64,000 nucleotides of DNA from Glandiceps talaboti (Eukaryota; Hemichordata; Enteropneusta; Spengelidae). How positions within the stretch are numbered: the stretch's first letter is position 1; each line of letters starts with the position of its first letter. This document shows positions 44,053-64,000 of the stretch, in pieces. The position numbers and the translations under genes were made by a program. Under the pieces are notes generated by a model, which saw only the letters and a program-made list of their open reading frames with translations, made no database searches and was not told the origin of the DNA. Where the stretch lies: NCBI RefSeq assembly GCF_964340395.1, contig NC_135560.1, positions 8,345,098-8,409,097 of the forward strand. The letters are read 5' to 3'.

Positions 44053-44830
44053 TGTACCTTTAACCCTAACCATGGAGGTAGGAAGGTGTTTCTCCCTCCA
44101 TTGTCATTATGCCCTAATAGTAAACAACACACGCCTATCTACCTAAACACGTTATATGTCTACGTTTAGTTCTCCATGCCTTTTGTTGGACTTGATACTT
44201 GGTCAAATTATACAAACAAAAACAAACCATTTATTTTACTGGGAAGCACACTCTATAATTTTAATCAAATATTGATGGATGATTCCACCCACATGTTTCA
44301 GAATTACGTTCTTATCAAATTTCGCAGCATATCTCGTTTTTCTGCAAAATGCACAAATGACAGATGGAAGATTATTATTCACAAAGAGGAAATATTGTCC
44401 CAAAAGACAAATGAAATTTGATCATAATGATCACTCTTTTCGTTTTTATTGAATTTGCCATTTATGCAGGTGCGTAGCTTAGGCACTCTCGCTGTTCAAG
44501 TTGTTACATGCCACTGCATACTCCGTGGCTATACTAAAATAGCAGGACCACTGGATTGTGACAGTTTAGCAATGATATTTGGAATATAAAGATATACTAC
44601 ATTGTGTTTTGGGGGGATAATATTTTGGGGATAATTCCAATATCTCAATAATGAAATAGTAAACCAAAGCCTGGAATACATGCTACTCTATGAGGCTTTA
44701 TTTCACGTACTTATTTATAGTTCTACAACGTATCAGCATGCAGCATGGATTCCAGGCCATAGTAAAGATAGCAAATTGACATTTGCCAGAAATTTTAAAA
44801 TTTTCATTTTCATATCAGCATTACACAGGC

Positions 44831-44832
<2 letters not shown>

Positions 44833-44904
<72 letters not shown>

Positions 44905-44971
44905 TTGTAAAACTATTACGCTCTACCACTGCGGTATAGAGCACTGTCTTAGCAGATTGATACTCACCGAG

Positions 44972-45058
<87 letters not shown>
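44833..45058. repeat. Paired (TA)n arrays separated by a structured 72-bp spacer
   Basis: TA arrays at 44833-44901 and 44973-45058. The spacer contains the palindrome AGTTTTGTAAAACT (44901-44914) and a stem GCTCTACC...GGTATAGAGC (44920-44942). Read on the minus strand the latter gives CAGTGGTAGAGCG, like a tRNA A-box, so the spacer may be a worn SINE head. Confidence 0.75.
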
Positions 45059-45061
<3 letters not shown>

Positions 45062-46338
45062 AAGAAGTCTCACTGGAGAGAACAGTGCCCGATGAAATAT
45101 TAATAGCCGAGCATTATATAGACGTTATACAAGGAATCAGGAGATCACAAGGAACGCTGAACCTTACGATTATTTATGTTTGACAAGCTAAATTAATCAT
45201 CTCAAGCGTGAGTCTCCGAGTTTAACGAGTCTTTATATAGCTACACAATTTATCATTGAATATACTGGGATAGGATATCGCATAAATACGTATGTAAGAG
45301 AGCAGAACCTTTACGACTGTGTGTCTTGATAAACTGCAATAAACACTAAGTGTGTTTAGTGTACAACATCACGCTGAATGAAGTAAAGCGAAATTAAGTG
45401 CATAGATTAAAAATGTATGTAATTACATGTCTATTGTCGAAACTGGAAAAGAATTAAGCGATAGCAATTATTTTAGCATTGTCTCACTTTATTTGAATAC
45501 ACGAAACTTTACATAATAGCAACCATTGTTCCTTTGTATATGACAGATATTGTAATACTGCCAATTTTAGACTGATGCAATATTAAACGAAAACAGAGCC
45601 GAGGAGGCAGCTGCCGAATACGGCTATGCATTTACAGCCCAGAGTGATGGTCAATTTACGATGACATATAATCCCTTCTAACGTTTCCATGGCAATATAT
45701 ATTGTATAGAAAGTATGATACAGTTTTGTCAAATGTAATGAATTATTTATAGCCAATTTGGAATGAAATTAAAACAGAAAATGTATACCATGACACCAAC
45801 TGTGTACGAGACTTTGTACGTTAGGGATGAATGAATAAATAGTCTAATTATATTCATTCCATGCTATCAAAACTCCATTTTTAATTAAATTGTTTGCGGG
45901 GGGTCATTAATAAGAAATTAAGTGCTACGTGCATAGTGTTATTAATTTTGATCACGTCAATTTTATTTATTATTTTATTTTTATCATTTCAAATTGTGGC
46001 ATGTCACGTGTGTATCTGTCATTAAGATCGTGAATTAAACTCTCGACACGTTGCATGGCGGTGTATTAATTCCCTGATCGTTAACAACATTAAATAACAT
46101 ATTTTGATATATTTTTGGAAGCCAGAGGCACTTTATATAAGTGATGATGCGGTATGAATATGTACTCATCAAATATGGTCTATATTTTTAAGATAACAAC
46201 ATCTGCCAACGAGGATAATTAGTTTTGTGATGTGAGTGGGCTGTTGTACAAGTGTTGTGTCAATAGCTGATATTGTCCTGTCAAAATGCTCTATGTATAC
46301 ACAAGTAACACACACACATACACACACGACACACACAA

Positions 46339-46690
46339 GCTCTTATATAGCGCTTTCTCAGACTCAAAACGCCTTACAATTATTACCCATGTACGGACCA
46401 ATCGCGGCACAACGGCCCTTCATACAGCACTTCCTCAATTAACTCTCTGTGAGTCATACAATCCATTGCGACCGCCTTTCTATTCGAATAGCACTGCAAC
46501 TTCTGTCCTAAGAGGTTGCAAAATACACACCTGGATTGACTGGGGCAAAATCATGGTTCAAAAACTTTGCCCGGGGACGTCTTTAGCTTCCCAGAAACAA
46601 ACGACAACGTACGAAGGGGGGCGAACCTGCAACGTCGTAGATTCAAAGCCAGCCTCTCCAACCGTACCGCCATGGCCATCTTGCCGCCAT
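46339..46690 (-). mobile_element. tRNA-derived SINE (minus orientation)
   Basis: Minus strand, 5' to 3': a tRNA-like head with GGCGGTACGGTTGGAGAGGC and B-box GCAGGTTCGCCCCC (about 46617-46630), a body containing AACGGCC-complement GGGCCGTTGTGCCG, and a 3' end ATAATTGTAAGGCG...AAAGCGCTATATAAGAGC. The last part resembles the AAGCGCTATATAA tail shared by many SINEs and L2-type LINEs. Eroded relatives lie at 19190-19410 and 39062-39165. Confidence 0.65.
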
Positions 46691-48286
46691 TTAACGTACA
46701 TAACAGCCTGTTGGGTAAATTGATGCAGAATGCTAAAAAGAATTTTATTCCCCTGTTATAATATTTGGACCTCAGATAATGTATAAGCTTTAGCTTATAG
46801 TAAATTCAATGCCATTTCTTAAACCGGTACGGTATTATTGCATGGAGTTCTTCGACACATATAGAGATTCCCAATCATTGCATCATCAGACTACACACCG
46901 TCTGCTAAAAATGTAAATCATTGAAACTCCACGTCTGCTTGCTATTGGGAGACATTTATAGCAATATACGAAATAGACTTAACCTAGCGATTAAACCTCA
47001 CAGTTTTTACAAAGTATTATTTTCATGTGAATGCAGTATACATTTCGTAGTCATAAAATTAAAAAGTAAATCGTCCTCGTTCAATGCAGTGTTCTCCCCC
47101 ACTATAGAGAAAGAACGGTGTAAACACCATCCTTCAAAAGCCATCCTTGAGCTTTAGCAATCTTTGAAAGACAAAATCATAATATTTTCACATAAACAGA
47201 AATGGCTGATCCTCAATGTACATGTGTGTATGTGTTAAAATAAACATGTCAGAGTTTGTTCCAGTGTTGAAGACATGCATATTATATGCTGATAACTTTG
47301 CAAATTACCATGTTATTTATATGTAAATCATTATGCAAATTAGCCGCCATCCTTGTCATCTATCCTTGGGAGAACACTTCAGTGTTAACACACAGTGCTT
47401 TGTGGAGTATTTGGAGTAAGCGTCTATTTTAATGTGTTTTGTCTGTTGTTTGTTTTGGTATGGATTATTATTTATAATCTGAAATAAAGTGATGATAATA
47501 ATAGTAATAATAATACTAATAATATAAAAGTAAATCGTCTTTGTTCAGTGTATATATATATGTATGTATGTCTCTGTTTTGCGAAATACTAGGACGAAAA
47601 TTCTTTTCCTCCTTTTAATTCTGAATAACACAAACTGCCATGCTGCATGAATATTGTGGTGTACACGACAACTTGTACGGTGGCAGAAATTTGACATTAT
47701 AGGACGCGACGCAACCATACATTCGGCCAAAAATATACAGGATGATGTTCATTACAAATTTTATAACTACATGAAATTTAATTTACATGTAAATTTAATT
47801 TATATGTTAAATGCGGTATTAAATCGCTATCAACAGGTGGGTTAATTCTCAGACAGAAAGACTCTTAATCAGTTTTATTTCCGGTCTATTCTGAAAATAC
47901 AAAATGTATCTAGTAACTTATATATTCAACTGTGGGAAATACAATGGAAGACTTGGCTTGAAACAAAGTGTCGTGAAAGATTAACATCAATTGCTATATT
48001 TTATCGTCTGGCGACAAAAATCTTACTAAAACTGTTTCTTTAATCACTTGGCGGACGCTGAGACGGTATTCCGTCTGCAGTCAAAATGTTGCGCAGTCCA
48101 AGGTTTTTGTCGGTGTTTCGTCGCAAAATTATAGACATTGTAACATGCATGTTGGTCGATTAAAATGTAACAAGAGAGTGGGGAGGGGGTGTCTTTTATT
48201 CATGATCGGAACTTTTTATTTCCCTTTATTCATGAAAAGATCAAATTTATTTCCACGATTTTCTGTAAGTCGTGACCGAAAACTAG

Positions 48287-48365
48287 TCTGTAAGGTAAGC
48301 CCTGATGGGGCGCCCTCAGAGTCATACATCGGAGAGAGCAGACCGCCGACACGACATGTAACTAC
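48287..48365 (+). mobile_element. GGGGCGCCCTCA-family short repeat, copy 2
   Basis: CTGTAAGGTAAGCCCTGATG then GGGCGCCCTCA, CATCGGAG, and CCGACACGACATGTAAC. Same block order as copy 3. Confidence 0.5.
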
Positions 48366-48528
48366 GTAAAAAAAGACAGAGCAACATAACGAACTTTATA
48401 CAGACAATGTTTCCAAGTTAAAATCCTAAATTTAGTGTGTTTATGTACAGTTGTCATTCTGTGAGAGTTAACTAGGATACTAAACATAGAAATAGGATGG
48501 GTTGGGGTGTCTCATCATATATGCCTAT

Positions 48529-48863
48529 CTAAGACGCGTTCAATTTGCACAATCATAATCATGATTGGTAATCACAGTAATCATGCCCCGAACCATGATT
48601 GATGTGATTACAAGATGGCGGACAACGTAATATCATAAGTGGATCGCGCGCGCGTGGCTGACGGCAAGTTAGAAATGACAGAAAACATGATGTAAATAAA
48701 TTGTGTTCGCTCAGATTGTAATCATTTTGACGATGTAAAACCATTTAGTTTTAAGAAATGTGTGGAGCTTTTTGAAATGTTTACATGTAAGTAATCATGA
48801 TCGTTTCCGGAAATGACGTCAGATTAATGACAATCATGATTGCGCAAATCGAACGCGCCCCAG
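48529..48863. mobile_element. TIR-flanked MITE (~335 bp)
   Basis: Left end CTAAGACGCGTTCAATTTGC then ACAATCAT. Right end, reverse-complemented, CTGGGGCGCGTTCGATTTGC then GCAATCAT. CATGATT palindromic words follow inside each end. No coding capacity. No convincing target-site duplication could be read. Confidence 0.65.
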
Positions 48864-49062
48864 GTCACCCTAGCCAAGAAATTAATGTCATCCAACTATC
48901 ATACAGCGTACGCTACGAAGTGTTTATGTCTTGGTATCACTCAGACAAAATGGATTTTAGTTTTTACCACTTTTTCTTATATTCAGTAGTGAGACGACAC
49001 CAGCTTGCAGGTGTACCTGGGTCTTAAATTAAACTTACTGTTTGTACAACTTCAAACCTAAT

Positions 49063-49168
49063 CTGTAAAGTATGCCGTGAAGGGGCGCCCTCACTCATCG
49101 GTCAACATATTTCATAAATAGAACAGGTTGTCGAGGAAGGGGGCGACACGACGTATCTTACAGTCTAC
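49063..49168 (+). mobile_element. GGGGCGCCCTCA-family short repeat, copy 3
   Basis: CTGTAAAGTATGCCGTGAAG then GGGCGCCCTCA, CATCGGTCAA, GGGCGACACGACGTATCTTA. It is the fullest match to the inverted copy at 38601-38690. Confidence 0.5.
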
Positions 49169-49653
49169 TTCCAACCTTGATCTAGGAAAAAAATAAAAAA
49201 ACCGTTGACTTACGTCATGGGCTTGAACTATGACCTACTGTGTTGTGTACTAGGACTTTTAATGTAACGTGATGTAATGCCTTGTAATGTTATGTCATAT
49301 TTGAGTTATTTCAATGAAGATACGAGTTGAATCTGTATGTGTGCTCATAGCCGTATAAACAAACAAAATCATCCCAAACCAGTGACTTCCAAACATCTTT
49401 GTTAAAAATTACTCTGTGTATCCATTTCCATATCTTTGTGTTATCTTAGATCGACTGACGACTTCTACACTATTTGGTTTTCATTTGTAAAAATGTTTTA
49501 TTTTACCTTTCTCTGTAACTTATGGAGACAACATGAAATGGTAGAAAGACATTCAAATTAGGCAAAAACGTTTACATAAGAAAATCATGAAATGATAATC
49601 ACAAAAGGTGATCCAGACATCAGACATCACTTTCGATTGACTGTCTTGATACA

Positions 49654-49690
49654 TCGTTGATGGCGCTTTACATGAAGCGCGCCATCAACG
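49654..49690. repeat. Hairpin inverted repeat
   Basis: CGTTGATGGCGCTT pairs with AAGCGCGCCATCAACG across a 7-base loop. ~300 bp downstream of the FOXRED2-like stop codon. Confidence 0.6.
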
Positions 49691-49900
49691 ACTGTATACG
49701 GTTTACGGTCGTTACCGCTTTCACAGCATGTGTAAGTCATGTCAGGACAAAGTCTTATAATGTTAAAGGTTATATAATATATGAATTAATCACCAGGAAC
49801 GTCAAGTGACATTGATCTCCTCCCACTTGACATTGAATCCCCCCCCCTACGAACCAAAAGTCCCAGTCTCGTGCAACTTAGTAAGGGACCGAAATATGGT

Positions 49901-49910
49901 TTTATTTATT
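49901..49910 (-). terminator. Polyadenylation signal of the FOXRED2-like gene
   Basis: The minus strand reads AATAAATAAA, two overlapping AATAAA hexamers ~70 bases downstream of the stop codon. Confidence 0.55.
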
Positions 49911-49980
49911 GCTGAGTGTGATCCCCGTCCATGTGTCTATTGTTTTTTTTTAGTGTGTAGGTTTCTTCTTTTCGTTCTTT

Positions 49981-58018
<8,038 letters not shown>

Positions 58019-58162
58019 AGTGGAATTGTCTTGAAAAAATCAACGATTTGGTAGTTCGGTAGTGCGGGAGTCGGCTTTGTGCGAGTAGACACACTGAACA
58101 GAGTCTACACAGATTGCCCGGGCTTGAACTCACTAGTGAGGCTGATAAACGTTGAGATCGAA

Positions 58163-58170
58163 TTTTTATA
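58163..58170 (-). promoter_or_regulatory. TATA box of the FOXRED2-like gene
   Basis: The minus strand reads TATAAAAA ~145 bases upstream of the ATG. A start ~30 bp downstream (about 58135) would give a ~115-base 5' UTR that contains no ATG-initiated long frame. Confidence 0.4.
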
Positions 58171-58240
58171 GGCACGTCCTAGATAAATCAAACCACATTA
58201 TCACCTTACATATACATTATCTGTACCACACGTGCCACAG

Positions 58241-58850
58241 AGTACCTGAACCAAGAACAACCGCCAATAGGTCAAGGGGCCTTGTGGTCTCATATAATTA
58301 CTATAAGGACAAGGCAATGTTAATAGATCAATTTGAGGTAAGCTAGCCCGTACCTATAACCCACCTATAACCCACCTCTTCGATTTAAAGTCAGATTAGT
58401 TTTGTCATTACACTGTGTTGTTCTACCTATCAGCTAGCATCCATACCTGTACTGAATGGAGCCTTATTTTGTTTTTAGCATTTTGCAACAAGATCTGGTT
58501 GCATCTCATCAAATTCAGGTATGCCGCAAAAGGTGTTAAAGTGACGTCAGATTTTTTGCTTATTTATGGTAATTTATTCTAATTTATGTAAGTGATCGAA
58601 ACACACATTTCGGTCAGTGTCAGGTATCTTATCAAGTACAAATTTAAAGGTGATTCAAAATGCTCACATTCACTATCGCTAATTTGCTAGACGACATGTT
58701 TGTGAAACGCATTCTGGTTTTAAAACTTTTAAAAAGCGTCTGTAAACACCTTAAAATGACCTTTTTTCAGTCAGTTCCCTTCGGATTTACTTCGAGAGTT
58801 TTCGGGTATTTCCGGTCCCACCTAGACCACGGGATTATATGACGTCATAA
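58241..58850 (+). CDS. Possible three-exon gene part, divergent from the FOXRED2-like gene
   Basis: Three segments with good splice signals join in phase: 58241-58337 (acceptor GTGCCACAG, donor GAG|GTAAGC), 58479-58518 (acceptor TTGTTTTTAG, donor CAG|GTATGC) and 58771-58850 (acceptor CTTTTTTCAG, then a stop TAA at 58848). The reading includes GLVVSYNYYKDKAMLIDQFE. No start codon was located upstream and I do not recognise the protein. It could be the 3' part of a plus-strand gene or a chance chain of splice-like words. Confidence 0.2.
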
Positions 58851-60289
58851 GGGGTTCTGGTTAGCACGTAGCCTATGACGAGCGTAGTCAACAGGTGAAT
58901 AAAACTCAACAGCATTGTGAAAAAAATACATTGCTGGTTGTTGTAATAGACATCAGTAAACAAAAACTACAGTGTACATGTCTTATTAACCAACATTTAC
59001 CGATATTTACTCACACTTTATGACTAATTATCAGTGTCTGTGGGTATAAATGCAACAATACTGTGTCCTCATATTATGGCAAAATAAATCAAAACGGCTA
59101 GACTAGATATACATAAACACTTGTAATGTTGCGTGTTTCACATTAAATGACTTTTATTTGTCTGATTTTTTTTATTATTTACCGACAAGAAGCATTACAA
59201 TACTTTTGACCCGCATGACACGTCGACAGCATATTTTAGCCCACTTACTCGTACTCGCTGATGTCGCCTTTTGAACGGCCCATTTAGCAACAAAGTAAAC
59301 ACATTTATCTCGAATAAATATACTAGCTATTAGATTACCCATATTATCAGCAATACAATTGTAAAGAATTAAGGAAATTTCGGGAGTTTCGTGTTGTCAT
59401 TTATATGACTTTAGCAACTCGTCTGGAAGAAAACTTGTATGGTATACATTTCAAAAACATGTCATCTAGCAAAATAGCAATAGTGAATGTGAGCATTTTG
59501 AATCACCTTTAACAACTGACAATATTCACCAAGGCAACAAGCATTCTATTTATCAGATGCATAAACTGCCGTGTTTATGTGGTTTATAATCTATATAATG
59601 ACGCTTGTATGAATTTCTAATCACAGTTCAAGATGAGGCCAAGCTCTTTTCAGCTTGGCATCAATAAGTTGGACGTACCATTAGTACAGTCGTAAAGAGA
59701 ATGCTGATCGGACTGAACAACACGGTGTACCGTGCAGTCTAATACACCATATACAAGTAAGAGGAGCTGATGCAACCAGAAACTCCAAAATATGAACTTT
59801 CTTTTCCTCTTAACTTTTGGCGTCTTGCATTTCAGGCTATTTTCTAGCGATTTGTTCAGGTGTCAAAGTTTGTACAATTTGGTCTTGACATTATAATTCG
59901 CCATTTTCTCTTTTAAATGAAAAAAATATGACAAGACGTAACCTTGACATTTTGAATGGGGAATTTTAACCCAAACTGGTTTATGAACCTGATTACAATA
60001 CCAACATTGATTTTTAGAAAGAAAAATACCAATGTGATTATGATTACCCTAACTTCTATATAAAAGGGGAACCCCACTCCAAGAAATGAAGGCGTTTCAT
60101 TATATAACTTTAGGTTCTGGAGAGTCATGTCATGGTTTTATGCCACCTATGTCATGCAAAATTTCAGAATAAAACACCAAGTTGAATTTGTTCCCTATTT
60201 GAATGTCTTTGCTGTAGGCCACATTGCTCATGATAAAATGTATAAGCTAAGGGTTCATATTATTACCTTCCGTGACGGCAGGTTATATT

Positions 60290-60443
<154 letters not shown>

Positions 60444-60531
60444 TGTCTGTTGACACGATATCACCAAATCTAATGAAACTCTGTACACTTCTTTCTTACA
60501 CTAATGGCATGAACTGATTGGGTTTGGTAAA

Positions 60532-61650
60532 CACCCTCTGAATATTAATGAGTCATTTGCGTAATTAACGTTTTAGGAATGCAAGCTTCAAATTCCATAT
60601 ACTAAATTGATTACAAAGTACACATGCAATGTAAAGCTTGTAGATGCAGCTTTTAGTAATTAATAATTAATGATATTCGGCAATTAAGCAACATCCTGAG
60701 ACTTCAAGCTTTGAATTTCATAGTTCAATAATAACAAATTACAGGTGTCCTATAAACTTGTTGATGTAGCTGTTGATTTTTAAGAAACAATTTGCACTTC
60801 AAATTCCATATAAGTTTGTACATACTAGTATATTGATAATAACAAAGTGCACATACAGTATAAAGGCTTTAATACAGATGTAACTTTTTGATTTCAGTTA
60901 ACTGATGATTTTTCATAAAGAATGTATGCTATAAATTTCGTATAATTTGACACATATACATGATGACACATGCTGATTAGTTTTGGTTAGTAGGCAATCT
61001 CTTAAGAATGCAATCTATTTTTAAATTATATATTATTTTGTACATACAGTGACAATAACAAAGCACAGTGTAATATAAAGCTTGTTGGCGGAGCTTTCAA
61101 TTTTAATGAGTAATTTGCATAATTGGTTATTTTTCATAATTAGGCAATATCTTAATGTAAGCTACATATTTCGTATAATTCGACACGTTCATTGATATTG
61201 ACACAGCGGATCTGCACTAAAAACTTGTTGACATGGCTTTTAATTTTAAATAGTAATTTGCATGATTAATTATGTTTGTCAATTGAGTAATATCTTAAGG
61301 ATTCAATCTTCAAATGTATAATTTTCTGCATATATTGCACTTTCCCTCTAAAGCTTATTGATGTAGTATGTAATTGTAATTAATCAATTGCATAATTAAT
61401 GATTTGGTTATTAGGCAGTTTCTTAAGGTTGTAAGCTCTACATTTCATATACTCTGGTATATTCATTGGAGATAATAAAACAAACGTGTCTGATATAGGA
61501 AATGATGTATTTTTAAAATACTTGGCAATTTGCATAATTATGAGTTTTGCTTCTTAAGAAATATATCTTGTGAATGCAAGCTCCAAATTCCATGTAATGT
61601 GGTACATGCATCGATGTATTTTGAGTCATTTGCATAGTTAATGTACACGT
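60532..61650 (+). repeat. Degenerate ~130-150 bp satellite, ~8 units (copy 2)
   Basis: Same block order as 35936-36830: GAATGCAAGCTTCAAATTCC, TATAATTTGNACAT, ATAACAAAGCACA, AAAGCTTGTTGA, GAGTAATTTGCATAATTA, GGCAATTAAGCAATATCTTA. Units are strongly diverged from each other. The AATTTGCATAATTA block is the best kept part. Confidence 0.75.
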
Positions 61651-64000
61651 ACCTATATCTCCTCAAGTTTTGGCCTTCACACGACGTGTGCATTCCTACA
61701 AACTCATACTTTTTTCTGTCTTTGTTCAACACTGTCTTATGTAATCCTGGTGAAGTCTTTGTCGTTTTTCTATAAATTAATTAGCATGCTTGGAATATTT
61801 ACACAGATGTCGTTTTCCTTAAACATGTCATTCCAGAGCCGGTGAACGATTCCTAGCGAAATCGCCTTTACTCACTAGTCGTCATTGTTGTGTCCCTCCA
61901 CACACGGTTCATTGAAGAAACAAATCCATGTATTACACTTTAGTTGCATTTTGCCTCTGTAAAATCTTTCGACAAGTGAAAATATATCCAAGACTTGGTC
62001 GTCAAACTATCCATCTCAGCTCAATTTAAAATGTCTCCCAGTTACTCATCGAGCGAATTAATTCAAGACACAAATTGTATATGTTGATCGTAATGAATCT
62101 TCTTATAATTCCATGCAGCTACGTGTGTTCCACCTTCTATCCCGTCAGGATAAACAGTAAACGCGTCGAGGAACATTTTCTGGTTTAAACTATAATCCAG
62201 CATTGGGTCACCCAGAATGTCAAATTCCTAGCTCACTCAATAATTTTCTCGCTAGTATTGCTTCACCAGTTCTTAACGAACAAGTCTTCATTGAAAGCAT
62301 ATTCCAAACATTTTAATCTAGCTAATCCAGACCCTGGACATATAAACTTATAGAAGCCATTTGACATTACCGTGAAGGTCACGAGGCTAAGTGATGTGCA
62401 TATGTGGACTGCTGTATCTGACATCTGTGCCGGTTTTGTTGAAATGCATGTCAGAGGTTATATAATTTTTTAGTATACTTTTGGCTATTTAACCTTGAAA
62501 ACAGAGTTCTGGCTCAAAAAGCTTATAATGGATAATTATTGGGCAAAATGATGTTTTTAAAATGAAAAAAAATGGCTACCAGTCGGTAATTACCGAAAAG
62601 GTCACGAATCATAATAATGAACATGAAAATGAACTTTAGTATTTGACATTGATGCCAGATTTGGTTGAATTGGCTAGTGCATTTCAGAGATATAGATGTA
62701 CTCTTTGAAAATAGTTTGCCTGTTTGACCTTGAAGATGAATGTCAGGGTTGAAGGTCACGGTTTCATTAGAAAGCTGATCGTGGATAATGTGGGTGTAGA
62801 TACTCAAATGATGCTTCTATCTGTCAAGCTCACAGAGTGTAATAGTAGGCAGAATGTGATTAAACACGACAACAGGGCCAAACCATTCAACCGAAACTCT
62901 GATATCAAGCTCTGCGACTTATTTCAAAAGACTTGTTGGATTTCACATTATACTTTAGGGGTGTTTTTCTATTAGATAGTGTGCTTTTCTCACTCGATGT
63001 GTTTGTTCGATATTACATTCCTACCTCCGACTGCGTTGTCGGTTGATACTACGGACAACATCGTGTTCGAAGTAGGAATGCTATATCTTTTGCACAGAAT
63101 ATATAGGTTAGCGGAGCGTAACCGTACCCAGTCCCTCCATATCCCATTCTACTCTGTCTATGTTTCATATGGTTTTATGTCCACGAGAGATAAAATATGA
63201 GACAACTAAGAGTTTTAAATAATACATACCAACCTGTGCAAACGCTCAAAGTACACAAGTTTTGCTATTTTAAAATTTGGCAATCCCTATTGTTTAGAAT
63301 GTTTTTCTATTTGAAATTATTGTTCGTTGCGATTGGTTGACGGCAGTATTCTGTGTATTTGCACAATACCTGTGAAGATAATCCGAGATAAAAAGGTATT
63401 AAAATAAATTTATGAACGGTTATAAATCATGGACGAAAGGGCACATCGAGCTGCGATATTGCTGCTGTACTCCACGATGTTATTATTTGAGCGCGAGGCA
63501 CGTCCAACAGCGAGGGCACATTTTGACATATATAGAACGGTATTTGGCAAACTTATAACATATACATATACAAGATATAAGACATAGGCCGATAATGGAC
63601 AGTCATCTAAAAAATCCAGCAAAATCCTCTCATCTCTAATGCTTTCATTTCTTTTTTTTCATTACCTCTAGCTAGTTTTGGTTTTGGCTATCTGACCTCA
63701 GTTCACCTCGTACCCACGAGGAGTTTTTCCCATCTCACTTCTAAAATATATCAGTAAATCCGTAATGTCAAGAGCAGCGTGTCGCGATAATGTATTGAAG
63801 GCGATGTCAAGGTGAAGACAGGGCCGTAGCCTGACCAAATTGCCAGGGGGGGGGGGCAGAACTTTGTCTTGGTGCAATCATGCATTTAAAATTTAGAAAA
63901 GTGCTAATTTCAATAAATTTGCATGCAATTTACATAATATATATTTTAGCATACGCAATTAAATATCATATGTAAGGTCAGAAAACATAAAAAATGCTTG
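61651..64000. other. Intergenic, no gene seen
   Basis: No supported exon. Around 62.35-62.78 kb, degenerate repeats of AAGGTCACG and GACCTTGAA words recur at irregular 155-220 bp spacing. A poly-G run lies near 63846-63856. Confidence 0.45.

Larger units (their letters stand above)
44053..49900. other. Intergenic between the ZIP and FOXRED2-like genes
   Basis: No gene recognised. Contains two (TA)n arrays with a hairpin spacer (44.8-45.06 kb), a SINE (46.3-46.7 kb), two GGGGCGCCCTCA-family copies (48.3 and 49.1 kb), a TIR element (48.5-48.9 kb) and a hairpin at 49.65 kb. Open frames here are short and inside repeats. Confidence 0.5.

Overview
This is an intron-rich, AT-rich eukaryotic window dominated by simple repeats. 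Genes have consensus GT-AG introns and are widely spaced. Their homologues are metazoan: PRRC1, a histamine-N-methyltransferase-like enzyme, a ZIP1/3-type zinc transporter and a FOXRED2-like flavoprotein. Together with very long tetranucleotide arrays, tRNA-derived SINEs and fold-back/MITE elements, this suggests an invertebrate animal, probably marine (lancelet, hemichordate or spiralian-like). The sequence alone does not fix the phylum.

Layout. 1-22.1 kb: no recognisable gene; G-rich tracts, a degenerate ~120-bp tandem repeat, (GA)n, (ATGT)n-(GTCT)n arrays, one TIR element, and weak evidence for one or two unrecognised minus-strand exons at 15.2-16.4 kb. A cluster of CTCF-like motifs lies at 20.6-20.8 kb. 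22.1-29.7 kb: PRRC1 on the minus strand, six coding exons (387 aa) plus a probable non-coding first exon; its introns hold a SINE, a 220-bp fold-back and a minisatellite made of copies of an exon/intron junction. 29.7-37.1 kb: intergenic, with pentanucleotide arrays, (GA)n-(GACA)n, (CA)n, a frameshifted non-LTR retrotransposon 3' end and a degenerate satellite. 37.1-39.9 kb: a three-exon HNMT-like methyltransferase on the plus strand. 41.1-41.7 kb: a 52-bp satellite with higher-order structure. 43.1-44.1 kb: an intronless ZIP transporter on the plus strand. 44.1-50 kb: paired (TA)n arrays, a SINE and MITEs. 50.0-58.0 kb: a seven-exon FOXRED2-like gene on the minus strand whose first exon carries only seven coding bases. 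58.0-64 kb: possible short plus-strand exons next to the FOXRED2-like promoter, a (GTCT)n-(GTCG)n array and a second copy of the satellite seen at 36 kb.

The four genes show no sign of acting in one pathway: an ER-exit/Golgi-linked protein, a small-molecule methyltransferase, a membrane zinc transporter and a flavoprotein. I found no operon-like or defence-like system. The most unusual material is in the repeats: amplified splice donors inside PRRC1, POU-octamer-bearing satellites at two loci, and a 52-bp satellite with a 288-bp higher-order period. Exon boundaries were worked out by hand from splice consensus, reading phase and remembered family sequences; no alignment was run.
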